Assembly (NCBI RefSeq): GCF_050947875.1
Contig: NW_027460390.1
Coordinates: forward strand, 806,001-870,000
Source of the DNA: Dermacentor variabilis
Taxonomy: Eukaryota > Arthropoda > Arachnida > Ixodida > Ixodidae
Direction of reading: 5' to 3'
Length of the DNA stretch: 64,000 bases
Below are positions 1-10,881 of this stretch, piece after piece. The notes under the pieces were generated by a model. The model worked only from the letters and a program-made list of their open reading frames with translations. It was not told the DNA's origin and did not search any database. Position 1 is the first letter of the stretch. Each line of letters opens with the position of its first letter. Both the position numbers and the translations under genes were made by a program.

Positions 1-769
1 TTTTCTGGACAAGCTTAATTCAGACTGTAAGGTATGCTGCTATTACTTGCCAAAACTATTTTATTCAGGGGCAGAAGCCTCATCCATCGAACCAAGTAGT
101 CACGCAATGTAACCTGCAGCGAACAGTTTGAACGCTTGTCAAAGTATAATATCACAGCTCCTATCGTAGCAGAACGGTACCCACGCTATTACGATCGTCG
201 CGTATGTTTCATGGCTCCTAAACCACAACTTAGAAATAGAGGATAATACTGCAATAAGGTCACATTAGTGAATGGAACATTCAGAAATATATAATATATC
301 TCCGATGCTGATTGTAGGCTCAAATACGCGCGCGCACATCGCGCTGCGTGTTTCGTCCACCTCAACGCCAGCAGAAATTCCGGCCATGACGCATTAAACC
401 ACTTCAGCACGTCTCACATAACCGTTTACCACGTGGAAGACGCACGTCATACTAAACAAACCGCACGACCGCGAAAGCAAACGCCAGAACCTACCGTCGA
501 GCGTATACCTGCCATGCAAAAGACCGCTTTCATCCAAGCCAGTATGGCGCTGCTCATAGGCGGCGCCACTGCGTTCACAATATGGCGGCGCCTACGAAAA
601 AACGGTCTATACGAAGTGCGTGCAATAGTTTTGTACGCCGTATGAACTTGTAAACATGGGCATACACTAAAGTAACAAGCATGGTGTCACGCGCGCGCAC
701 GCAAACATGAACGCATCTCACTCGATGATCGTGGAAACACGATGTCAAAACGCTGGAGTGAGGAAGCTC
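1..769. other. No recognisable gene
   Basis: Short open frames on both strands show no family motif that I recognise. Composition is mixed, with some CG-rich stretches. No repeat boundary is evident before about position 770. Confidence 0.5.
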
Positions 770-905
770 GGCAGCGGTAGCGAGCGAACTGACCTTCGTG
801 CTGTGTCTCGCATCAACACGAACTAAGTGGCGAAAACAGCGCGCGGCGCACTGTGTCCCCGTCGCAAATTGCTTTTAAGATACAGCGGTCTGAGCGCGCG
901 CAGTT
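770..905 (+). repeat. Dispersed repeat A, copy 1
   Basis: This segment resembles 5,995-6,150 over roughly 130 bases. Shared blocks include a run like TCGTGCTGTGTCTCGC, a GGCGAAAACAGCGC-like block and TTTTAAGATACAGCG/TTTCAAGATACGGAC. Divergence is considerable, so both copies are old. No coding content is recognised. It is followed to about 1,340 by GC-rich DNA with C-runs and no identified gene. Confidence 0.5.
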
Positions 906-1480
906 AATCGAGCCACCAGGATTAGAACCTCCCCCCCCCCTTCTCTACCCACAGCGGACCTTGTCCCAGACGCAGATGGCTTCTTACAGCGGCCCGGGAG
1001 GGCGCGCACGGCCGCTCGGAGTAGAACGCGCCTCCCCCCTCCCCTCCCCATGGAGCCTTGCGGGCGACGGAAGACGGCATGCTTCCTCCCCGCTTTTCTC
1101 CATTTTGTGCGCGAGATTGAGCCGCGATCGCCGGCTCACCCTCGCACACTTTCACTCGGACATGCAGCATACAGCGCGCGGAAACGATTTTACAGCCCTT
1201 GGACTTTATACGGAACCTCACGGCGACGCCGACGGCAGAAATGCGCTTGGAGTATCCATATAACTGATATCGCAATAAAACAATACGATCGTCCAAGTAG
1301 CAAAGTCCCGTCGTCTACTTGAAGCCTAGGAGGTGACAGTCCATTTTGTACTCAAAAGTACCAGAAGCGTTGCATAGGCTAAAAGGCACCACTTCGAATT
1401 AATGGGAGCCATCTGGAGTCACGAAGGCGGTTTTCTGTCAGTACTGGCCGTGTACAGCGATTATCCAATATCCTGCGCGT
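906..1480. other. GC-rich non-coding stretch
   Basis: Open frames on both strands (853-1,263 plus; 922-1,296 minus) are compositional: Pro/Arg-rich, overlapping each other, and without family motifs. An AATAAA lies near 1,274. Nothing else is recognised. Confidence 0.4.
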
Positions 1481-1499
1481 AGGTCGATTGAGGACAATC

Positions 1500-2510
1500 A
1501 CTTGGCTTCATTCAAGCAGTCGAGTGTGTCATCGATACGTGGGAGAACATACACATCCTTCTCATTAACCTGGTTGAGATGGCAGTAATCAACACAGAAT
1601 CTCCAGTAGTCCTCCTTTTACAAGTACGATGGGTGAGGCTCCAGGACTGAGCGAGGACTTAATTATGCTTTTACCAAGCATTTTCTACACTTCTTGCTGC
1701 ATGACAGAACGCTCGGGTGCTTACACACGCTATGGCCGTTCGTGAATGGTGCTCGCGAATCGCCGGTATGAATGCGATGGGTCAATACGGAGATTCGACT
1801 TAATGGACAATCGCCAACGTCAAAGATATCCTGGTAGGAAACGAGGGTACGGCGAAGGGCAGCGACCTGTGCTGGTCCGAGTTCCTCGTATATCATGTCT
1901 GTGAAGTGGTCGCCGCACAAACCTGACGGTGGTGAAGCGTCTGCAGAGCGGAAACCGTATGTTCGGTCAATGGGCTCAGATGTGCAAGTGCGTCGAGAAG
2001 CCAAAATTGAGAATGGTAAAAGAGGTTCGGTTGTTGTTCGCTCGGTCGGAGCAGTCGATTAAGACAGCGTGAGTGGGCAGGAAGTCGAATTCAAGGGTGA
2101 GGTCTTCTTATCATCTTTATTTACTCATTTTTATTTTAAAGGAGATTAATGATATTTTGCACAGAAATGAAAGTAAGCCGGAGGCTTACTGCTTCCAATC
2201 TCTCCTTGTCGTTAGCCCCTGTTTAACCCTCTACCTACCTATGGGCCTTAATATAGGTCATGGGATCACTGTTCCAGCACAACGAAAAGAACAGATACGT
2301 GTGATGACCAAAAACCTTGATGCGTGCAGTGCACATTCCAAATACGGCTGGTTTGTTCCCGTCGGCTACTTGGACGATATAGGTGAAGCCACGGGCGTCA
2401 GCACTTTCTGGAGGCGGCGGCGGATGTTCGAGCTCAGTAGATCTGTGCGCCGGTGTCACTGAGAGCAATAAGCGCCACAACATCAACCAAAACTTCAAGA
2501 AGGTTGCGCC
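1500..2510 (-). pseudogene. Ty3/gypsy pol remnant (protease to RT N-terminus)
   Basis: Read on the minus strand from high to low coordinates. Near 2,490-2,450 there is a retropepsin-like segment with the aspartic motif DTGA. Then come a stretch like a protease C-terminus (about 2,320-2,230) and a protease-RT linker with DFLPTHAVLIDC (about 2,095-2,045). The pre-RT region follows (frame 2,004-1,663), with a YQDIFD-type motif. Near 1,610-1,510 the RT motif VDYCHLN followed by LPRIDDTLD is readable. Several frameshifts and stops separate the pieces, and the polymerase active site and everything beyond are absent. Family knowledge places this in the common gypsy pol of ticks. It is a dead fragment with no visible LTRs. 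Confidence 0.8.
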
Positions 2511-2599
2511 ATGTATCAAGGGTAATACGAGGATTTGCAGGCCAGGTCGCAAATGCAGCGTCACCGCCGGAGGCTGCATCGGCTAGCTTCCCGAGAAGA

Positions 2600-4150
2600 G
2601 GCCAACGGAAGACCGAGAGCGGCGTAGTTGAGGCGAACGCGATTGACGGCGCTTATGCGATGGAAGGCGGCTGGCCCTGTTCTCCTGACAAGGGAGTTCA
2701 ACACTTGACGGCTCAGGACGGAGCACATATCATGCGCACGTGCGGGCACCGCTGATCGTAAAAACTTGGTCGGAGTTGCGAGAGCCAACAGTTGCGGAAA
2801 TGGCGAGCGATGTGTCCACTCCGAGAGCACGTCAACCCTCTAAGTGCCATGGGCGAGTCTTATACTCACTTTTTTTCTCCTTTTTTTTGCAGTTAGTACT
2901 AATACTGAGCCTGTCTCGTTCAGGTGTTTGGGCGCTCTTTTTAAGTGCCAGTAACGGGCTGGGCTGGTCCAATTCATTTTGACGTTCTACCGAGTTTCCT
3001 CTTTGTCCCTATACCGGCTCATGTCAAAAAAAAAAAAAAAAAATTGGGCACCTAGGTAATTCCTATGATGTGTAAACGCGAGAACATTACTTGTTGCTGA
3101 GCGTGTCGCTGAGTTACGTAGCCGAGTTCAGTGTTGCGGCGAAATGTTGCTGAGTTTAGTGCTGCCTCGTTATGTTTCCGAGTGTAATGTTGCTGCTTGT
3201 GAGCTCACAACTACGCAAGATCACAAACCGGCCATAGTGCGATTTGTCAGGTGATTCTTATTTTCAGAGTTCTCATTAAAGTAGTGTTTCACGAATATTG
3301 CATGGAGTGTTCTTTTTAGATGACACCACTTTTCAGAACGATGACACCACTTTGCCGATCGATGACAGCATAGGCGCCGACTACGGGAGGACGGGGTGGG
3401 GGGGGGGGGGGGTTCCAGGGCACGAACCCCTCCGGAGTTTACCGGAGGGGGGTTCCCCCCCACTCCCTCCCGGCGATGCCGAAGCCTACCCCCCACCCCT
3501 CACACACAACTAAATTGTCATTACGAAAGTTTTGTCACCCATATCATTTGAGGTTTCTTTTGACTTGCCTCGACCTTTTCACTCAAAATTTTATTGTGGC
3601 TGATAGCTTACTGCATCATTGTTGGCGCGGACGTGCACGGCTTTTAATTCATATATTGGCTTTATTTCTGCAAATCCTGACAATAGGAGAACAAGCTCAT
3701 TAGAAGCACCAGCGGCGGCTGCCTCATCCGTATTTTCTCACTTCAACATTCTTTTAAATTTCTGCTATGAACACCATCCATATAGACAATATATTTAAAT
3801 ATACACACAGGACAAAGTTTATTATATCCTTGAAAGAGAAGGAGATGGCCAATTAAATTTTTTTTTCTAAAAGTATGGATAGTCTGTGCCTAGAGAATGA
3901 ATATGTTGCTGCATGTTCACCTCGCTTTAAATTGTTTTGCGTACTTTTTTGACCACGAATAAAACGTGCAGACTTCAGTGACCCGTTCGGCAGAGTCTTT
4001 TTTCAACGGTGTGTGAAATGCACGTGAATGATACGTGTTTCTCTTTCCAGTAAGCGATGTTAACGACTCATGAAAAAAAATATAACTCTCCTAATAATTT
4101 ACCACATCTATTAGGGATGGAAACATCGTCACTTGCGCGCAGAAGTCATG
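2600..4150. other. No gene; low-complexity patches
   Basis: A poly-A run of about 17 lies near 3,027. A loose tandem series on a GTTGCTGAG/TTGCTGAGT theme lies around 3,089-3,205. A G-run of about 14 lies near 3,397-3,411, inside a GC-rich block with inverted GAACCCCTCC-type segments (3,380-3,500). The rest is AT-rich. No gene is supported. Confidence 0.45.
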
Positions 4151-4827
4151 AATGTATACAAGGTGTCGCGATTAACTACCATGCACCCAGATTTAAATAT
4201 AAAGCAATTGCGCTGCTCGAAGAAAACCTAGTGCATATTGCTTCCGGTACAGTGGAGTAGGTGCCAGTAACTTTTACATTACTAATATTTAATTAGGTAA
4301 CTGTAACTAATCATCTAACTCGGTACGTACTATCCTAATCATCAAAGTGTCAATGCGGAACTTGTAGACACAACCAAGCGACATATAACCGCGGTATCTT
4401 CAGCGGCGTACTAATTGCGTACTAATTTTTCCGACCGATAAATAAACCCCGCGAAATATGAAAAACACCATGTGACTGCGTTCCCACGCGCATCATAAAG
4501 CAGCACCCTCGAACAACCTCCCTCTGAGTTATCCAGAACTAAAAAAAAGGAAATAGAAAAAACATCGTGATCTAGCTAGTTCTTTATCTGTCGCGCCGCG
4601 GCTGAAGTAAAACGTCGGGTTTGGTATTATTTGGAAACAAGCTGTGATAGCTGCTGTGTTAGCGTAGATAAAGTGCACAGATGGGTTTTTTCTTTTCTTT
4701 TTTGCCACAATATCTATCAACACGAAAGCGAATGACGTCAGTCCAAAGGTGTAAAGGTACGTTTTGTTTCGTGCCAGTTTGTCATGTCTTTCTCGAATGA
4801 GCACAAGGAAAAAGGAAAACATGATCC

Positions 4828-5841
4828 TTGCCTTGGGAGCTGCAAATGGCAACAAGAAGAAGGCTACAAATATATATCAGTCATGGAAGTGTGAGACCAA
4901 ACGCATCGACTATGATCAGAAATTGTGAAAACCTGAGACAAACCGGCAGCTTCCAGAAACAGAGGCTGAGGACTCCATCTTTGAGTCCTAGCCTACGCAC
5001 GAATGTTCTAGCATTTATGGCCTTAAAGCCTCATGTTAACGTGCAGTACGTGGCCGGCCAGGTACCAATTTCCAAGTCACCAATTTGGAGGATTCTAGAT
5101 GACTCGGCCTTTAACACGTACCACCTTAGCCTGCACCAATGCTTGGAAAATAGGGACCTGCAGAATCATCTAGATTTCTTGAATTAGGTCCACACCAAAG
5201 CTGATGACTCACCGGACTTTTTTAGCAACATCATGTGCACAGATGAAGCCAATTTTTGGAGAAACGGCCGGGTAAATTTGCTTAATGCACATTATAGGAG
5301 TGACTGCAATCCACAATGGGTAAAGCGCACTCGGCGCCAGTACCAGTGGTCGTTCAATGTGTGTGTTGGAATTTACGCCGATGCTACAATCGGTCCCATC
5401 TTCTTCGATCACACACTGACTGGACAGCGTTACGTGGACCAAATCCTTGAATCAGTGGTGGATGAGTTTCTCAACGAAGTCCCGCTGTCACGTCTTCCAC
5501 TTCTGTGGTATTAGCAAGATGGAGCACCAGCACACAGCAGCAGCTGAGAACGAAACTGTCTGAATGCGACTTTTCATGCGCAGTGGATTGGAAGGCACGG
5601 GCCCGTAAGTTGGCCGGCTAGGTCACCTGACCTCTCTCCACTCAATTTCTTTCTTTAAGGTTATGTGAAAGATTGTCTTTACATGATCGAGACGACGACG
5701 TCTGATGAGCTCAATGCAAGGATAACGGATGTATGCCGTAGAGTTCCAGCGTCGATCATCAAGAAAGCCACACAAGATGTGATAAAGCGGACTCAGTACT
5801 GCGTAGCTGGAGAAGGAGACCTATTCGAACACGTCCTCTAG
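4828..5841 (+). pseudogene. Mariner-like DDE transposase, nonsense-inactivated
   Basis: One reading frame runs through the whole segment with stops TAG 5,185, TAG 5,512, TGA 5,545, TAA 5,656 and a terminal TAG at 5,839; no frameshift is needed. The N-terminal part shows a helix-turn-helix-like segment (VNVQYVAGQVPISKSPIWRI). The catalytic part shows TDEANFWRNG (first Asp), QQDGAPAH after the 5,512 stop (second Asp), and WPARSPDLSPLNFFL (third acidic position), ending VKDCLY and a C-terminal helix. This matches the Tc1/mariner-related transposases common in arthropods and ticks. A sequence resembling an element end (ATACAAGGTGTC) lies at about 4,157, upstream of it. A matching right end was not found. 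It is not functional as it stands. Confidence 0.85.
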
Positions 5842-5994
5842 GCAGCAGCTGGTGTTCAACGGCGCTTACGAATTCACACATAATAAGGGCACACTGAAAC
5901 ATGGTTTTAAACGCGTAAGCATTTTTATTTTCACCCAACGGAAAAACCGTCCCTCCGTGCGTCCCATATAAAACGATCGCTTTCAACATGGCGC

Positions 5995-6150
5995 CCGTAG
6001 CAGCGAACGAATTCACCTGCGTGCTGCCTCTCGCTTCAACACCTTCAACGCCAACGAAGCGGCGAGAACACAGCGCTCACGGAGCTCTCAGCACATGCCG
6101 CACTCCGCTGCTTTCGCAGATCGCTTTCAAGATACGGACTGCGACGCCAC
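5995..6150 (+). repeat. Dispersed repeat A, copy 2
   Basis: Second copy of the repeat at 770-905, in the same orientation. It starts in the GCAGCGAACGAATTC block and continues through CAGATCGCTTTCAAGATACGG. A 103-aa reading frame crosses it and runs into the LTR behind it, but shows no protein family. Confidence 0.5.
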
Positions 6151-6224
6151 GCCAGACGTAGCCGCCGCCGGAGCACGGTTGATCACGGTTAATAATGTTA
6201 CAGTACCTAATAAATGTTGCATAT

Positions 6225-6639
6225 TGTCACGTGGTGGTGACGTAGAAGAACACAGTATCAATACTGTGAACGACAAAGCTAACTTTTATTGGGCCCACAA
6301 GACAGGCTACACTTATAGCACAACGATAGCGGCGAACACGGTCGGCAATCATCGAAAATCTCATCAGCGGGTCAGGCGCGTCGGCTTTTATAGATCAATC
6401 GTCCAATGTTCCAGACTAATCGCTGGGACCCGCGCGCCTTCCACAAAGTTCTACAATATTCGCGTCGCACACAGATGCAATCAGATTGCACAAGTTTCGG
6501 TCACAGACAGTGGATGGAACCATCGATAACATTCCAGAAACTTCCCCCACATGCAAGCGCGTCCCGCGCTGTGCTTAACACTTGCTAGGCGGCGAAACGT
6601 GTCACCCGATAAAGACAAGTACACGTGTCAATATTGTCA
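6225..6639 (-). mobile_element. LTR of a Ty3/gypsy-type element
   Basis: On the minus strand the segment begins TGACAATATTGACACGTG and ends CCACCACGTGACA, so it has TG...CA termini. It contains a TATA box (CTATAAAAGCC, near 6,391) and a polyadenylation signal (CCAATAAAAG, near 6,290) in the correct order for an LTR. A related copy lies in opposite orientation at 63,303-63,721. It lies on the 3' side of the minus-strand gypsy integrase at 7,087-8,205, but about 450 bp of unrecognised sequence intervenes. Whether it is that element's 3' LTR or a solo LTR is undecided. Exact ends are approximate. Confidence 0.65.
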
Positions 6640-7086
6640 CGTGTCTCCAAAAAGGACTGGCGACGTTTAATGGGGACAGTTGGCTTCTGAAAAGCAACGG
6701 CGACGGGATCAGGCTATCGAGCGGGCCGGGGGCAGCACGCGCACTTTTTTTTTTTCTTGGCCTTCCTGTCCCTTCTTTTGCACTGTCCCCAATACTGCAG
6801 GTGGCATTTCCCCCCTTCCTCGAAAAGAGAATTGGCTGGATGGTGAAGAAACGGTGTGAAGGAAACAAAAACGTTGTCAAGGCAGATGCTGGCGCAATGA
6901 ACATAGTGACCGCCACAGGAAAGACACAAGTACAACAGAGGTGAAGCGTGACGTGCATAGTCTAAAGAAACGGAGGTAACCGCATTGCCTGCATATATGA
7001 ACGCAAATATTTAAAAAATGAATAAATGAAGAAAACATAATCAGGAACGCGCAACATATAGCTTCATGCGGACGACGTGAACAACA
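6640..7086. other. No gene; between integrase end and LTR
   Basis: Contains a T-run of 11 near 6,747 and AT-rich sequence close to the integrase stop. It may be the untranslated 3' part of the gypsy element or a separate old LTR. No boundary is clear. Confidence 0.35.
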
Positions 7087-8205
7087 TCAGGACTACAGGT
7101 TATTGTCTACGCCGTGTGTAAGCCGCACTGTCCGGAACGTCTTCGTAGTTCACGTCACTAATGCGGCGCAGCATTTTATATGGCCCAAAATACCGGCTGA
7201 GCAACTTTTCACTAAGGCCACGGCGTCGAACGGGAGTCCACGCCCACACTTGGTCGCCCGGATTGTAGCATACTTGTTTGCGGCGGATGTTATAACGCCG
7301 TGCATCTGCGTGCTGCTTCTGACCGATGTGAAGCCGCTCAAGCTGGCGAGCGTCCTCAGCGCGCTGGGCAAATTCTTCGGCGTCAGTAGTTAGGCGCTTG
7401 TCGTATTGACACGGTAGCATAGCGTCCAGCATCGTCTGAACTTCGCGGCTGTAAAGGAGACCAAATGGTGTAAAGCACGTCGTTTCTTGTACGGTGGTAT
7501 ATTGTACGCGAAGGTCACGTATATAAGGCAAGATATGATCCCATGTTTTGTGCTGGACGTCGATGTACATACATAGAAATCATGTCCGTGATGGTGTTTT
7601 TTAAGCGCTCTGTAAGTCCGTTGCACTGCGGATGGTAAGCATGTAGTCTTTCGATGCCTAGTGTTGCTCAAATGAAAAATTTCGTCCATGAGCTGAGCTA
7701 TGAATGCTGTCCCTCGGTCTATGATTACTGTGGACGGGGCACCATGACGCAAGACAATGTGGTACATGAAGAACTGCGCTACCTCAGAAGCCATGGCTCG
7801 TGGTAGCGCCTCTGCCTCGGCATAGCGGTTTAAATAGTCGCGACAATCACCCACTTGTTGCCGTAGGTTGACAAAGGAAAAGGCCCAAGAATGTCCAAGC
7901 CGACTAGGTCGAATGGCTTATGAGGTGGTTCGATGGGTTGCAATAACACGGCGGGCTTCATGGGCGGTGACTGTCGCCGCTGACATTCGTGGCAGCCTTT
8001 AACGTACTGTTTGACGCTTGCCGAAAGCTCGGGCCAGTAATACATCTCGCGTACTCTGCCAAGCGTCCGTGAGAAGCCTAAGGGGCCAGATGTGGACTCG
8101 TCATGGCAAGCGAAAAGAATGTGGTCCCGCAAGTCTTTTGGAACCACCAGGAGGTAGGCTTGGTCATTTGAACGGGCGTTTTTCTTGTAAAGCACGTTGT
8201 CTCGC
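7087..8205 (-). pseudogene. Ty3/gypsy integrase, frameshifted
   Basis: Minus strand. The frame at 8,195-7,830 carries the zinc-binding region (HDESTSGPLGFSRTLGRVREMYYWP, then CHECQRRQ) and the first catalytic Asp (LVGLDILGPFP). The frame at 7,854-7,390 carries the second Asp (VIIDRGTAF). The segment with the catalytic Glu (CNGLTERLKNT) is readable only in a shifted frame near 7,655-7,590. The frame at 7,570-7,100 carries the C-terminal region (YNPGDQVWAW, YFGPYKMLRRISDVNYEDV). At least two frameshifts inactivate it. Family knowledge: integrase inserts the cDNA into chromosomes. The upstream neighbour is gag, not RT (see findings). Confidence 0.9.
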
Positions 8206-8800
8206 AGACAAGACCAGCGAAGAGCTGCTCCTTCACTCCTCGCATCAGGTACGCAATTTCTTGTCTGCAGTCATTCCCGGGTCTACTCGTCTGAAGAGGC
8301 GCTTCATGTCTTCGACGAACGTGGTGGCACTTTCACTCGGAAGCTGGACGTGGGCCTGGATCGCTCGTTCTGCCCGTTCGCGGCGATCAGCGATGGCGTA
8401 GGTGTCTAGCAGCTGGCGGCTGAACTCGGGCCACGACGTCAGTTGCTCCTCACGGTTTTGGAACCCCGTACGCGCGCCGTCCTCTAGGCAAAAATAGACA
8501 TTTCTAAGTTTAGTGGCGTCGTCCCATTCATTGTACTCGGCCACGCGCTCAAAGTCGGCCATCCAATCTTAGACATCTTCGAAGATGTCGCCATGGAACG
8601 ACTTCGGGACACGTGCATTCTTAAGTGTGTACCGGGTCGTCATCGCGTTATACATACCAGTTGAGGTGGTTGGACTCGCTGTGTTGTCTTCTGGAGGCAG
8701 TCCCCTGATCGTGCCGCTGGCCCGATAGACGGGAGTCTCTATTGGCACTGGGTTGGTGGTTCCGCTCCCAGTAGGAGTCTGTGGCATGAGTGAGGAATAC
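8206..8800 (-). pseudogene. Ty3/gypsy gag, truncated
   Basis: Minus strand. Two open pieces (8,787-8,569 and 8,562-8,245) lie in one frame, interrupted by a stop at about 8,569-8,571. Together they read as an arthropod gypsy gag: YTLKNARVPKSFHGDIFEDV, then DWMADFERVAEYNEWDDA, WPEFSRQLLDTYA and FVEDMKRLFRRVDPGM. A frameshift near 8,245 is followed by AYLMRGVKEQLFAGLV. The gag then stops abruptly at about 8,205, where integrase sequence begins. The nucleocapsid, protease, RT and RNase H are missing. The homology gives no enzymatic role: gag packages element RNA. Confidence 0.8.
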
Positions 8801-9254
8801 CCAGCACCTCCACCAGTTTGTCATGCATCTTATGCACTCCTGACACGCGCAGGCCACGGCGATCCCCAACCCACGGACCAGTCCGGGTTCTAGCTTTGGT
8901 GTCCCCGTTGCCGCTTTGGTGTCCTGGAGGCTCCGCCAATAATGCGAAATAATGACACGTTGTTACAATTAGTAAAAAAAACACAATTTAATATCGTGTT
9001 TGTAACTTGTGAAGATAAGTTCAGCACTACCGCGCCCCACGACTTCTGCAACACCAGTCAGAACTTTGCCTCTGAATACGTCGGACAGACTTTTCTTGCG
9101 CCTGCGGCGTTGGTGCTTGACTCAGTCATCGTCACCGACGGCCTTTCACCCACTTGCGTTCAACCGTAGTTGCGAAGGCGCTCTGCCTTCTAGATTTTCT
9201 ATATATGCGGCCTGGGCTCTACTACGGTCGCAAGCTCTGATTCGCTACGACTGA
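8801..9254 (-). other. Leader and possible 5' LTR part of the gypsy element
   Basis: Upstream of gag (minus orientation) the sequence reads ATTGGCGGAGCC then a conserved-looking leader. A GTAACA-type end lies near 8,966, consistent with the edge of a 5' LTR. A TATATATAG-like motif lies near 9,204 (minus). The I-like element is inserted at 9,264, so a 5' LTR, if present, would be split, with its other part beyond 24,873. This is inference; I could not match it to a 3' LTR. Confidence 0.35.
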
Positions 9255-9263
9255 CTTAGCACG
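9255..9263. repeat. Target-site duplication of I-like element (left)
   Basis: CTTAGCACG here is repeated exactly at 24,865-24,873, directly after the element's (CTGT)n tail. The first C may belong to the tail, leaving 8 bp. Confidence 0.75.
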
Positions 9264-9518
9264 GAGTCACCACGGAATACGCACGAATGCCCCCGTCCCG
9301 CCCCCCCCCCCGTTTGCGCCGCTGCCGACCGCTAAACCTACATCCGAACCTTTTTTGGACCATATCGATGTCGGAAAGTCTGCTCCTGGCCAGCCGCCGC
9401 GCTGGGTCTTGCCTCGCTAGAGGCTAGGCCAATCACTGGTAGCGCACCCACCCCCAACAGCCATGGAGGTGCAATAGCAGGGCGAAGACCTCGACCCGAC
9501 AACGTTCAGACCCAGTGA

Positions 9519-10881
9519 GTGGACTACGATACTCCGCGCGACAAGGGAGGAAAACCAAGCCCGGAAACGCTGGTTGTGCCTCCTCGTGCAGCCCCTGTTC
9601 GAGATAAGCCTGCCGCGCCCGCCGTCGGTGCTCCGGCCGACACTGCCCCTGCGAACTTCAAGCCCACATACCGTGCACAACAACAACCACTGCGCGTGAC
9701 GCACGCAATCGCATTGCGAAGTAAGCAACTTGCTTCACTCCCTCCCGGCACTATAAGGGCCGGGAGGGACCAAGAGGAGGCCTTGCTTTGAACGGAGCCA
9801 TGGCGCAGCCACTCATGAAAGCTGTTCGAGTCATCGCCGCTGACCGGGACCTAGGAGAGTTTCACCTCCGGTTTCACCCGACGAATAACACCTTCACGGT
9901 CGCTACACTGTCCAACTCAAGGAAGTGGTCCTTCAAGAAACCAGTTACCCCGTCGCCGCCTACATCGCACCGCCGCCCGCTGCTCCGCGCGGAGTCATGT
10001 CGCAAGCCTACTGGGCGGAAACACCGGAAGAGATGCTACAAGACCTCCAGACTCGCAACCCGGAAGCTGATATCATCGCAGCCCGCAGAATGGGTAGGAC
10101 CCTTTCCATATTGATCACATTTGCGCATGGCCCAGTCCCTCACACCATACGCTACATGAGTGTAGTGTACAGATGCACGACGTACGAGGGAAGTCCAGAC
10201 GCGTGCAAAAACTGTCATCGACCGGGCCACAGATACGACGTGTGCCCCCACCCCAAGAGTGGTCTCTGCCCGCGGTGCGGGGACAATCATGAGCCACAAG
10301 ATGTTCCCTCCTGCATCCCAATCTGCATTCTCTGTGGGGGGCAGCACCTCACGGGCACCGGCTCGTGCAAGGCAAAAAGTGCCACCACCAAACGACTTAG
10401 CCCACCGCCCCAGAAGACAAAGTGCCCTACCAAGAAGGACTTTCCCCCGCTTAGCACGACCCTGCCGTCTACCTCTACATGGGATTCCAAGGCTGCCAAG
10501 ACGAACATCACGACTTCCCAGGAGTCGGACATGAAGGCTCTGTGGGATGAGGTAAGGCAGCTCAAGGCTGCCCTCTCTACCTCCACCCCTGCTCTACCCC
10601 CCGCTCAACCATCCCCATCTTCTTCATCCACCCCGTCCGACCAACCTCCTCAGAATAATAGGAGGCCTGATGAGAGCCCAGTCCAACCTATAGACCTGGA
10701 AGCCAAATATCAGGACCTCGCCCAAAACCTAGAAGCCAAGTTCACAGAGCGCATTATTGCGCAGGTCACTGCACAGTGCCAGACTATGATTGAAGCTACC
10801 ATTACTGGTATAATGGATAGGGTCATATCTAGCATCATGGACAAGGTTGAGGAGCGTTTAGCTAACCTTATGCCTGGACTC
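9519..10881 (+). pseudogene. I-like element ORF1 (nucleic-acid-binding), interrupted
   Basis: Encodes the ORF1 protein that coats element RNA. Frame pieces: 9,519-9,791 (N-terminus, Pro/Ala-rich, SKQLASLPPGTIRA), 9,788-about 9,915 (NGAMAQPLMKAVRVIAADR) and 9,925 onward. This implies two frameshifts near 9,750-9,788 and 9,915-9,930. Three zinc-knuckle-like motifs follow each other: CKNCHRPGHRYDVC, CPRCGDNHEPQDVPSC and CILCGGQHLTGTGSC (10,206-10,367). A Pro/Ser/Thr-rich linker and a helical C-terminus (about 10,700-10,870) follow. At 10,881/10,882 the frame runs into an LTR. It resumes at 21,325 and ends at TAA 21,409-21,411. The residues after 10,881 in this frame are LTR sequence. Confidence 0.85.

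Noticed and set aside
853..1322. Three overlapping frames of 90-136 codons in a GC-rich block
   Set aside because: Mutually overlapping, Pro/Arg-rich and motif-free. Explained by high GC content.
6095..6529. A 144-codon plus-strand frame, similar to one at 63,416-63,652 on the minus strand
   Set aside because: The similarity comes from the shared LTR, read antisense to its TATA box and polyadenylation signal. Not a conserved gene.
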